A DNA stretch of 64,000 nucleotides. Source: Paraglaciecola sp. T6c. Lineage in GTDB: Bacteria; Pseudomonadota; Gammaproteobacteria; Enterobacterales; Alteromonadaceae. A program made the position numbers and the translations under genes. Of this stretch, positions 1-7,644 are shown one piece after another. Every line of letters starts with the position of its first letter. Position 1 is the first letter of the stretch. The notes under the pieces were generated by a model. That model saw only the letters and a list, made by a program, of their open reading frames with translations. It was not told the origin of the DNA and did not search any database. The stretch lies in assembly GCF_000014225.1 (NCBI RefSeq), contig NC_008228.1, positions 1,116,001 through 1,180,000 of the forward strand, in the 5' to 3' direction.

Positions 1-1873
1 TGAGCTCATACCGCAGGTTAACTTTCCATAAAATTTCATCTCCAGCAGAGTCACTAAACTTTTCGTAACGTAGTGCGCTTGCCAAAAAGAGCGTTTCAGA
101 AACATCCCATGCTAAATCTAAGTAACCGTTTATATTATTACGAGAAACGTTACTTTCGGCTTCAGGAGAAAAACCAGGATAACCTTGTGCACCAGGCTCT
201 AAACCATTATTCCCGTCTGCGTAACTTAAGTACTCCCCTTTAAGTATTTCGAAACCTTCTCGTCGATATTGCAGACCAAATGAGAATTGCAGATCGCTAT
301 TTTCTATTACGAGGGAGCGGGTGGTATCCAGTTGAATTATCATTTCGTCTGAATTCATGTTACCCAGAAAAAATGATGTCGGGCTATTTAAGCCTAAACT
401 GGCATTCAGACCGTTGGTATTATTCCAAGTAGTATCATCAAAACCGTAGCTCATTGAAAAATCCCAATCGAACTCAGCCTTGGTACTTGTAATACCAGCG
501 ACTAGTTCGAAGTCATTTTCTTTTATTTGCTCTTCTGGACGAAAACCTAAAGGGAAAATATCGATAATATTACGTATGTCGCCAGGAAGTCGGTAAGTAA
601 ATGTTAGATCTGATTTTCGATGAGCGTAAGACGCGAAACCATAAAGCTGCATGTCTTGAAGGCTCGCTTTAGCATTAACCCCAAAAATATTTGTCGCTTG
701 CGGGAAGTTACCAAAATTTTTGGTCACCATACGATCAAGACCGCTTTCTCTAGGATCAAAGCTTCCGTCTTCTAAAAGGGCAAATAAGTTTCGTCCTCCA
801 TCTTCTGGCAAAGCCAGCGTGTGGGCACGATTAGATAATTTACTTTCTTTATAATCGTAGGATAAGTTGATAAAACCACTTTCACCTAGAGTAAAGCCAT
901 TGTTTATACCTAGACTGATATTTTCTCCATCACTGCGATCGAAGTTCTCTCCGGAGCTAAAGACAGCTCTACCCTTTTTAGGTTTATCCTTCAAAATAAC
1001 ATTAATTACCCCAGCGATAGCATCGGAGCCATATTGAGCTGATGCACCATCCCGCAGCACTTCAATACGCTTTATTGCGGAGGTAGGGAGCATATTCAAG
1101 TCGACTCCAGCTGAACCACTAAATAAGCCAGTGCTGGTATTGATTAATGCGGTCTTGTGGCGCCTCTTGCCATTAACTAATACCAGTGTTTGATCTGGAT
1201 TTAAGCCTCTTAAGCCTGCTGAAGCTATAATCGTTCCCGTGCCCCCTCCTGAACGTTGCGGTAAATTTAGTGATGGAACAAGAAAGCGCAACGCCTCAAA
1301 GAGTCCTGCTTGACCTTGCTGTTCAAGTTGTTCAGCAGTGAAAACATCAATGGGTATAGGGCTTTTGACAACTGTTCTAGGGTTTCCCCGTACTCCTGTC
1401 ACCACTATATTTTCTATAGAGGATGAAGGTGAAGAGAGCCCCGCTTGGGCATTCTTATTCGAAGTACTAGACTTTGTTTTTTTCGTTAATGTTGCTTTTT
1501 TCATGTTATCTACTTTGCGCGAGCTGTTGAGACTTCTCGGATCATCAGCGCTTGATTCAACAAAAATTGTAGAGTTAGCGTAAATGGTCCCTTTGAGGCC
1601 CGTCCCAGCTAGTAACGCGAGAAGACCAGCTTCAACTGAAAAATGACCCCGTAGTTCATTTGTAGTCACTGAGGTCACAAGTGCTTGAGGAAAAATTAAA
1701 GCTAAGTTAGTCGCTTGAGCAAAACTTCTTAACCCATCTCCGGCAGATTTTTCAGGAATGTCAAAATACACAGTCGTTATTTTTTGTTCTGTCAAATCTT
1801 CCGTCGCTAGAGCGAAAGCTGATTTGTATACGAGCAATGTAAATGCAACAAAGTTTAGTATCTTTCGAATCAA
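1..1873 (-). CDS. TonB-dependent receptor with STN signalling domain (partial, 3' end outside window)
   Basis: Outer-membrane TonB-dependent receptor/transducer, cut at the left edge so its C-terminal barrel is missing. From the N-terminus it shows a hydrophobic signal segment ending in SAFALA, then an STN domain (VYFDIPEKSAGDGLRSFAQ onward) of the type that contacts a FecR-like anti-sigma, then a Ser/Lys-rich linker, a TonB-box-like ENIVVTGVRG and a plug domain with RIEVLRDGASAQYGSDAIAG. No ATG lies in frame before the signal peptide. The TTG at 1873, preceded by GGAAAA, is the most likely start; GTG at 1924 and TTG at 1948 are alternatives. It lies downstream of the fecI-like and fecR-like genes on the same strand. 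The ligand cannot be read from the sequence; iron chelates or carbohydrates are possible. Confidence 0.88.
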   Translation of the reverse strand, partial: MIRKILNFVAFTLLVYKSAFALATEDLTEQKITTVYFDIPEKSAGDGLRSFAQATNLALIFPQALVTSVTTNELRGHFSVEAGLLALLAGTGLKGTIYANSTIFVESSADDPRSLNSSRKVDNMKKATLTKKTKSSTSNKNAQAGLSSPSSSIENIVVTGVRGNPRTVVKSPIPIDVFTAEQLEQQGQAGLFEALRFLVPSLNLPQRSGGGTGTIIASAGLRGLNPDQTLVLVNGKRRHKTALINTSTGLFSGSAGVDLNMLPTSAIKRIEVLRDGASAQYGSDAIAGVINVILKDKPKKGRAVFSSGENFDRSDGENISLGINNGFTLGESGFINLSYDYKESKLSNRAHTLALPEDGGRNLFALLEDGSFDPRESGLDRMVTKNFGNFPQATNIFGVNAKASLQDMQLYGFASYAHRKSDLTFTYRLPGDIRNIIDIFPLGFRPEEQIKENDFELVAGITSTKAEFDWDFSMSYGFDDTTWNNTNGLNASLGLNSPTSFFLGNMNSDEMIIQLDTTRSLVIENSDLQFSFGLQYRREGFEILKGEYLSYADGNNGLEPGAQGYPGFSPEAESNVSRNNINGYLDLAWDVSETLFLASALRYEKFSDSAGDEILWKVNLRYEL

Positions 1874-2028
1874 TGTTTTTCCAAATTCAGGTTGAACAGC
1901 ACCATTTTCCAACGAAGCATTCACAGCGAATCGTTGGCTGTAGCTCAACCTACTTATACAGAGTAATGAAAAAGATAAATCCTCTACTTTTTTTGAAATA
2001 ACTAGAAATAGCGTGATTGAGAATATGT

Positions 2029-3081
2029 TTAGCTGTTTGGATTCGTTATGTAGTAATACCCACCACTCATTTTTTTAACGTGCAAACCAAGATTTAATTC
2101 CAATGTAGTGAAAACTGTTTCGAGATTATCGATAGGGTAAAATCCTCCCACTTTCATCGCTTGTATTGATTTGTCTGCAATAACAATATTTAGGTTGGTG
2201 TAACGCGATAATTCAGCTACCACATCCGATAGTGGTTCATCATCGAAAGACAGAAAGCCTTTCCTCCAATAGAGTTTTTTCGCAATAGATTCATCGCTTA
2301 CTTGTTCAACAGACTCGACTTCAATGTCATCAAATACCACGTTATTACCCGCACTAACAATGACTTGGTTTTTGTCTTTATGAGCAAAGTTGTCTGCGTG
2401 ATGAGTTGCATCAATATTTTCATTCGCTCTAACTCTTACCGTTCCATGAGATACTAAAACATTGACCAAATTGCCCTTAAGACGCACTGAAAAGTTGGTA
2501 CCTAATGCGCGAACATCCCCTGTTCCTGCTTTTACGGTGAAAGGCCTGCTTTTATCACGAGCTACGCCGAAATTAGCTTCTCCCTGAAAAAGAGTAATAT
2601 TTCGTTGCTTGCGAGTGTAATTCACTTCAACAATACTATTGGTGTTTAATAAAAGCTCTGAACCATCGGTGAGAATTATATTTTTTTGCTCCCCAATTTT
2701 TGTAAAGTACTGGCCATTTTTCGAGGAGTTCTCTAGCGAGCCCTGCAAATAAAAAATAATTGGAATCGCCAACACCAATGCTGCAAAGGCCGCTGTTTTA
2801 TATGAAAGTTGAGCAAGTCTGTGGCCAAAAAGAGAATATTTTTTGTGTTTCTCAGTTGATTGCTCTTGAAGTGATGAGCGCTCACCTATTTCTGACATTT
2901 TGTCCCATAACTGCGCAAGTCGCTTTAGCTGTTTTTCATGTTCGGGGCTTATTGCGAGCCATGCATTTAATTCAGTTTTATCTGAGGCTGTAAGTTCATC
3001 TTGCTCCATACGGGCTATCCATTCACTTGCTTCGCGCTTCACTCTTTTTTTATCATTCGGAAATTTAACTACCTGAGTCAT
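2029..3081 (-). CDS. FecR-family anti-sigma regulator
   Basis: Inner-membrane sigma regulator of a cell-surface signalling system. Residues 15-60 form the cytoplasmic N-terminal helix region (EASEWIARMEQ, LNAWLAISPEHEK) typical of FecR proteins and expected to bind the sigma factor. A single membrane helix lies at about 95-113. A periplasmic FecR domain follows at about 125-220 (LTDGSELLLNTNS, FQGEANFGVA, RALGTNFSVR). A C-terminal STN-like segment at about 275-345 (LSDVVAELSRYTNLNIVIAD) should receive the receptor's signal. The length of 350 residues is normal for the family. It begins 2 bases after the stop of the fecI-like gene, so the two are probably translationally coupled. Confidence 0.92.
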   Translation of the reverse strand: MTQVVKFPNDKKRVKREASEWIARMEQDELTASDKTELNAWLAISPEHEKQLKRLAQLWDKMSEIGERSSLQEQSTEKHKKYSLFGHRLAQLSYKTAAFAALVLAIPIIFYLQGSLENSSKNGQYFTKIGEQKNIILTDGSELLLNTNSIVEVNYTRKQRNITLFQGEANFGVARDKSRPFTVKAGTGDVRALGTNFSVRLKGNLVNVLVSHGTVRVRANENIDATHHADNFAHKDKNQVIVSAGNNVVFDDIEVESVEQVSDESIAKKLYWRKGFLSFDDEPLSDVVAELSRYTNLNIVIADKSIQAMKVGGFYPIDNLETVFTTLELNLGLHVKKMSGGYYYITNPNS

Positions 3082-3083
3082 TC

Positions 3084-3662
3084 CTATTTACTCTTTCTTT
3101 GATTCATATTTCGTTCGATATCACTTTGCTTAGTGAATCCTATTTCCTGCTGTCTAGTAATGTAATCATCACAGCGCTCTAACCCTTTAGCGATATGCTT
3201 CTCTGCAGTGCTAACCGCAATGCTCAATTTTAGCGCAATATCCTTTACCCTAACTCCTTCTATCAACCTTAATCGCGTTACTTCTTGGCACTGTTTTGGT
3301 AGCGAATTTAATGCGGCTAGCAATAATGCTTTTTCTTGTTGCTCCGATAAATGGGCAAAAGCATCTTGTTCTTTGCTAATGAGCAATGACTCACTAGAAT
3401 CCTCTATATATTCAGTAATTCGGGTAGAAATTTTACTATTTTCACGGATCGCTAAGTTTTTTGTGGTTTTGTATAAATACAACTTAGGGAATTTTATTTG
3501 ATTTTTTCTATCTGCGACAAAAGTCTTTACGAAGGCCTCTTGTAGGATATCTTCTAACTCGTATTCTTTTTTAACGTATCGTCGCACCACGTTAGCTAAG
3601 GACGACTTGCACTCTGAAAAAACCGAAAGGATAGATTTTTTATTTATTAAGTCTTCTTGCAT
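3084..3662 (-). CDS. FecI-like ECF sigma factor
   Basis: RNA polymerase sigma factor of the extracytoplasmic-function class. Region 2 is visible at about residues 20-70 (YELEDILQEAFVKTF) and region 4 at about 120-165 (LPKQCQEVTRLRLIEGVRVKDIA, then VSTAEKHIAKGLERC, the FecI-type recognition helix). The frame is open up to 3764, but the ATG at 3662 has GAGG about 8 bases upstream and gives a 192-residue protein of normal sigma length, so I chose it. The order sigma, FecR, STN receptor on one strand indicates that it transcribes its own receptor gene and perhaps distant targets. Confidence 0.9.
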   Translation of the reverse strand: MQEDLINKKSILSVFSECKSSLANVVRRYVKKEYELEDILQEAFVKTFVADRKNQIKFPKLYLYKTTKNLAIRENSKISTRITEYIEDSSESLLISKEQDAFAHLSEQQEKALLLAALNSLPKQCQEVTRLRLIEGVRVKDIALKLSIAVSTAEKHIAKGLERCDDYITRQQEIGFTKQSDIERNMNQRKSK

Positions 3663-4075
3663 TTCTAATCCTCGCTGTTTTACACGGTTGAAATCAACCA
3701 ACACAAAAGTTACTCCCAAAATATGTAAATATTGAGAGGGAAATGTCCTGTAAAAATGCGACAAAACGTCACAAAAAATTAGTGAAATTACGTGGTAGAG
3801 ATCGAAATTTTTGTCCTGACTCTAGGCAATTCAAAAATTTGGCTTCGAACTGAAATATATATAACTAAAAAAGTAGCAAGAAACAAAAAACACTCTTGTT
3901 GAAGCGTTCTGTCGCTACTTTTTTTAGTAAATACTAAACACTTTTGATTTGCAATAAACTAAATAGAGATTATTTTATCGCCGCAAATTAGCAGAATAAG
4001 CCCTATTTCTTTTCGTTATTTGCTGCGCTAGATACTAATTTAGTTGGTAATTGCGCCTTAAAGGCCCGTTTAAGA
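3663..4075. other. Intergenic region with inverted repeat and the sigma factor promoter region
   Basis: This gap of about 410 bp contains the upstream region of the fecI-like gene and one clear structure, the inverted repeat listed separately at 3865-3927. The frames overlapping 3663-3764 and 4003-4326 are extensions or shadows of neighbouring genes. I see no promoter strong enough to place. Confidence 0.5.
3865..3927. repeat. Long hairpin: 13-bp inverted repeat with an inner stem
   Basis: CTAAAAAAGTAGC at 3865-3877 is the reverse complement of GCTACTTTTTTTAG at 3914-3927, apart from one extra T. An inner CAAGA/TCTTG pairing can extend the stem. The A-run on one arm and T-run on the other make it usable as a terminator in either direction: for the SnoaL-like gene reading in from the left, none is needed, but for transcripts entering from either side it is plausible. 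It may also be a small repeat element. Confidence 0.5.
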
Positions 4076-4600
4076 TTATTTCTTTGCTCGCTCAGCAAAG
4101 GTCTTGATATTGATTTCGGCGACCTTTTCCCATGCTTCATTAGGGACGAGCACAGACATGGCGTAGTGGGCGATTTTCCATTGGCCGTTGTCATATACCA
4201 GCACACCGGTTCCGCGAAAGCGGCCCCACTTCTCAGACACGGTAATCTCGTCAAACCAGGCGATGTTTTGCTCTGCAGAGAAGTTGATGTTGCGCTCCAC
4301 GGATTTGTACGTCCAACCGGTGCCACTTGCGAAGCGCTCCGCCACGTATTTGTCTAATGTTTTTGGACGCGACCAGCGCTCCCAGTCATCCGTGCCCATA
4401 AATACGCCAGTATCGGTAAATGAGCCTAGGTATTTGCTTAGGTCTGCTTGGCTGGCGGCTTCATGCAAGCCATCGAGTACGTTATTGACGGCTTGGGTTG
4501 CCTCGGGGGCGTTCTTAGTGTCGGCCAATACACTGAACGAGCAGCATAGTAGCGCGGCGAGCAAGAATGGTATGGCGCCTTTTCGTAGCGGGTTAAACAT
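4076..4600 (-). CDS. Exported SnoaL/NTF2-like protein
   Basis: A 174-residue protein with a signal peptide (hydrophobic 10-25, cleavage after VLA near residue 26). The mature part has the pattern of the SnoaL_3 / NTF2-like cone fold: a first helix (AVNNVLDGLHEAASQADLSKY), GSFTDTGVFMGTDDWERW, then the strands AWFDEITVSEKWGRFRGTGVLV and GQWKIAHYAMSVLVPNEAW. Members of this family include small enzymes and binding proteins, so the exact role is open. The start has GGAGT upstream. It lies on the same strand 188 bp downstream of the TonB receptor at 4789-7080 and may be transcribed with it. Confidence 0.8.
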   Translation of the reverse strand: MFNPLRKGAIPFLLAALLCCSFSVLADTKNAPEATQAVNNVLDGLHEAASQADLSKYLGSFTDTGVFMGTDDWERWSRPKTLDKYVAERFASGTGWTYKSVERNINFSAEQNIAWFDEITVSEKWGRFRGTGVLVYDNGQWKIAHYAMSVLVPNEAWEKVAEINIKTFAERAKK

Positions 4601-4788
4601 TATAAGTCACTCCATTTGAATGTGGTTGTGTTTGGCTGTGGTCTTTATTTATTCTTTTTATTCACACAACGAATTTGTTCTGTTGTGGGTTCACGCTTCA
4701 GTTATTCACTAATAATACTCACAAAGATGACCCTATGCACTTGTGCCGCATAGGGTTATCTCGCGCTTAATGATTGACGTAATACGTC

Positions 4789-7080
4789 TTAAAAACCACC
4801 TCTAAAGGTCATGCCTATGGTACGCGGTGTAACACGTATGCTGGCAGGTGGATCAAACGGTGGGCGACCAATGGCTCTGACTACACCATCGTCATCAAAC
4901 ATGTTGTTGGCAAACAAGGATATCTCGTAACCAGAGAAGCGAATACCCACGCGCATATTTGCCACTGTGTAGGCGTCCATCTTGCGATAGTTCGAGTTTT
5001 GCTCACTGAATTCGGTTGAGCGATCATCCGTGTATTGCACATTGACCCAACCGAAACCTTCAAGATCTTCGTTTAATTCAGTGGAGTATTCCGCTGATGT
5101 CGTGAAAGAGAACTCAGGTACGAAAGGGGCTGGGTCGCCTTTTTGCGCATCTAGATTGGGTACATCTGCATCCAACGTGGTGTCGATGTAAGCGCCGCCA
5201 GCCGATAGCACCAAGCCATCAAGAGGTTTCACTGTGACTTCTAGTTCAAGGCCTTTACTGGTGGCATCCCCAACATTTTCTTTGAAACCAAAACCACATT
5301 CAAAGCTGCGGCTGGTTTGCATGTCGCTCCAGTCGATGTGGAAGTATGTGGCGTTGTAGCTCACGGTGCCTTGGGTGTCACTGCCTTTTACACCGACTTC
5401 GTAGTTCCAGATTTCATCCGGGTCGAAGAAGCGTGTATCGCCACCATCACGTTCAACCTGTGCCAGCTCATCGGCACACACTGATTCAGGAATAGCGCCG
5501 TTAATTCCCCCGTAACGGAAGCCTTTTGCGGCTTGTACATAGACTAAATTATCGCGATTTAAATGATACGACACATTAAGCTTAGGGTTGTAGCCATCGA
5601 CTTTGCCTTTAGGGCGTGTATCACTGTTGGCTTCGCCATTGAACAAGCCTGACTGATAAAATTCAATCTCTTGTTCCCAGTTAAAGTAACGTAAGCCTGC
5701 GGTGATGGATAAGTCACCAATGTCATAGTAGAGTTCGCCGAAAAAGGCGTAGGTTTTCACGGTTAAATCATCAAAGCCATAAAATAAGTGATCCTCGGGG
5801 GCACCAAAGGCGGAAGAGGGCACCCCTAGAATTGCATCAGCCCCAGGAACAGGGAAGGTATTTTCATAAAACACGTCTTTTTTATCAGCGTATGCACCTA
5901 CCGTCCATTGTAAATCACTGTCGGTGGTTGAGGCTAAGCGCAACTCTTGCACGAAGACTTCTGAGTCCGTTAAGTCGACCAATTCATGAGGTGTTATGCC
6001 CGGTGGTAGAGCTGATTCAAATAACAGATCCAGTGAACGAGGGTTAACGATAGAACGGTCAAAGTAGGACGTAGAGCTCGTTAACTCAGCCCAATCTAGA
6101 TCGTAGGTTAGGGTCAGGTTACCTATGTCCATGGTATCGTCGTAACCATCGAAGGAGGGATAATCGCGCACAAATAGGGGCGTGGAGTCGATATCTACAG
6201 GACGCCCATCATCTGAATAGTCGTGGTGTAAGTAACTAAGCTCAATGCTTAATTCGTTAGTAGGAATATATAAAGCCGCTATTTTGGCTCCTTTGGATAA
6301 TCCATCGTTAAGGTTTTTTTCACCGGTTAAGCTGTTATCAATATAGCCACCATTATCAAGATAATAACCACTGACGCGTACGGCCAATTCGTTTTCGATA
6401 ATGGGCACGTTGACTAACGCTTTAACGGATTTATTGTTGCTACCATGCTCTATTTTTGATGCGCTAAGTTCGTACTTGCCTTCAAATTTGGATAGGTCTG
6501 GATCATTAGACACTAAGCGTACGGTGCCTGTCATTGAGCCTGCGCCAAACAGCGTACCCTGTGGCCCACGTAATACTTCGACCCGTTTTAAATCAAACAA
6601 AGCCAATTCTGGGTTCATGCCGCCCATTGAAATGGGAATTTCATCTAGGTAAATGCCCACGGTTTCTTGGTTTTGGGTGTCGTTGTCGTTACCCCCGCCG
6701 TTTGCTACGCCACGAATAGATAAGCGCGTCCGGCCGGGGCCATTCTCGTACGCTGTAAGGCTGGGCACCACACCAAGCAAATCAGTGAAGTCAGCGGCGC
6801 CTAAATTTTCAATCAAACCTTCACCCACTACGTTAATACTAATGGGCACGTCGTTCATTGACTCTGAGCGCTTACGTGATGTGACTATGACTCGCTCGTA
6901 GGGTTCAGCTTCTTTTTGTGCTTGGGCACTGTTTTCTTGTGCGTGCAGACTGGTTCCACTTAAGGCCGCGCTGACCATCAGTGCTAGGGCTGAATGGCGT
7001 AATATTCTGGTGCTACAGGAGTGACCGGCAGATGAACTGACAGGTGTAGAGGTGAAATTTATTGTGTGTGTGCTTTGCAT
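4789..7080 (-). CDS. TonB-dependent receptor
   Basis: Outer-membrane TonB-dependent transporter, complete at 763 residues. It has a signal peptide (cleavage after SLHA near residue 46), a TonB-box-like PYERVIVTSRKRSESMNDVPISI, a plug domain (VPSLTAYENGPGRTRLSIRGV, KRVEVLRGPQGTLFGAGSMTG, TVRLVSNDP), a 22-strand-type barrel and a C-terminal aromatic end (GMTFRGGF). The plug has the form seen in the large receptor family common in sphingomonads and marine gammaproteobacteria, whose substrates are mostly unassigned. No STN domain is present. The start ATG has AAAGGG upstream. It diverges from a second receptor at 7645 across a 560 bp gap. Confidence 0.9.
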   Translation of the reverse strand: MQSTHTINFTSTPVSSSAGHSCSTRILRHSALALMVSAALSGTSLHAQENSAQAQKEAEPYERVIVTSRKRSESMNDVPISINVVGEGLIENLGAADFTDLLGVVPSLTAYENGPGRTRLSIRGVANGGGNDNDTQNQETVGIYLDEIPISMGGMNPELALFDLKRVEVLRGPQGTLFGAGSMTGTVRLVSNDPDLSKFEGKYELSASKIEHGSNNKSVKALVNVPIIENELAVRVSGYYLDNGGYIDNSLTGEKNLNDGLSKGAKIAALYIPTNELSIELSYLHHDYSDDGRPVDIDSTPLFVRDYPSFDGYDDTMDIGNLTLTYDLDWAELTSSTSYFDRSIVNPRSLDLLFESALPPGITPHELVDLTDSEVFVQELRLASTTDSDLQWTVGAYADKKDVFYENTFPVPGADAILGVPSSAFGAPEDHLFYGFDDLTVKTYAFFGELYYDIGDLSITAGLRYFNWEQEIEFYQSGLFNGEANSDTRPKGKVDGYNPKLNVSYHLNRDNLVYVQAAKGFRYGGINGAIPESVCADELAQVERDGGDTRFFDPDEIWNYEVGVKGSDTQGTVSYNATYFHIDWSDMQTSRSFECGFGFKENVGDATSKGLELEVTVKPLDGLVLSAGGAYIDTTLDADVPNLDAQKGDPAPFVPEFSFTTSAEYSTELNEDLEGFGWVNVQYTDDRSTEFSEQNSNYRKMDAYTVANMRVGIRFSGYEISLFANNMFDDDGVVRAIGRPPFDPPASIRVTPRTIGMTFRGGF

Positions 7081-7644
7081 AGTGTGTCCCTTTCAATGAA
7101 TTGTTTTTAGCGATGCCTATCGCTTTATCGCGTTCTTGTTAATTTCCCAAATGACGGACCTGCATATGCTCGAGGGGTTATCCCTTCTTATTGCTTTGTA
7201 GGAATGTCGCGATTGAATTAACAGCTCAGTTTCGACCTGTTTTGCACGCCGCGCAATCACTTCTAGTACTGGTTAGACCTTGCTCAGGCTAATAAATACG
7301 GGGTTTTCGCCAATTATATTGCCCGAATTTATTATTTGTTACAATTTGCATTTTTGGTGCGTTTTTATTCTTTGTGGTGCAGGGGTTGGGTATTCGGTTG
7401 ACCGTGGTACGTCAGTACCATCTTTTGTTTAAGGTTTATTTACTCGTCAGATCTGTGTTCAATCGCAGTAAAAACGTGTGTTTTCGTGCCTCGGTTGATT
7501 TTTTACAAGCACTTTTAATCCGATTGGTACATTTATTGTGATGGGTTGGTTAATCCTCGCAGAAGGTATTTATCGAAACGCTATTCCACGAAATGGTATT
7601 TGAAAGTAGCTAACACCAATGTAAATAGACCAGGAACCACGCAC
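7081..7644. other. Intergenic region between divergent TonB receptors
   Basis: About 560 bp that must hold the promoters of both receptor genes. It is AT-rich near 7290-7380 (TTTATTATTTGTTACAATTTGC). I see no convincing operator, riboswitch or coding frame. The rightward receptor frame is open back to a TTG at 7546, but the ATG at 7645 is better supported. Confidence 0.4.

Noticed and set aside
1866-1920. Out-of-frame ATG at 1920 as start of the left-edge TonB receptor
   Set aside because: That frame stops after 16 codons (TGA); only a sequencing error would join it to the receptor.
4003-4326. 107-codon minus-strand frame overlapping the SnoaL-like gene
   Set aside because: It is the same DNA in another frame; the SnoaL-like frame has a signal peptide, a ribosome site and fold motifs.
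7546-7644. N-terminal extension of the TonB receptor from TTG 7546
   Set aside because: The extension is basic and has no signal; the ATG at 7645 with AGGA starts at the signal peptide.
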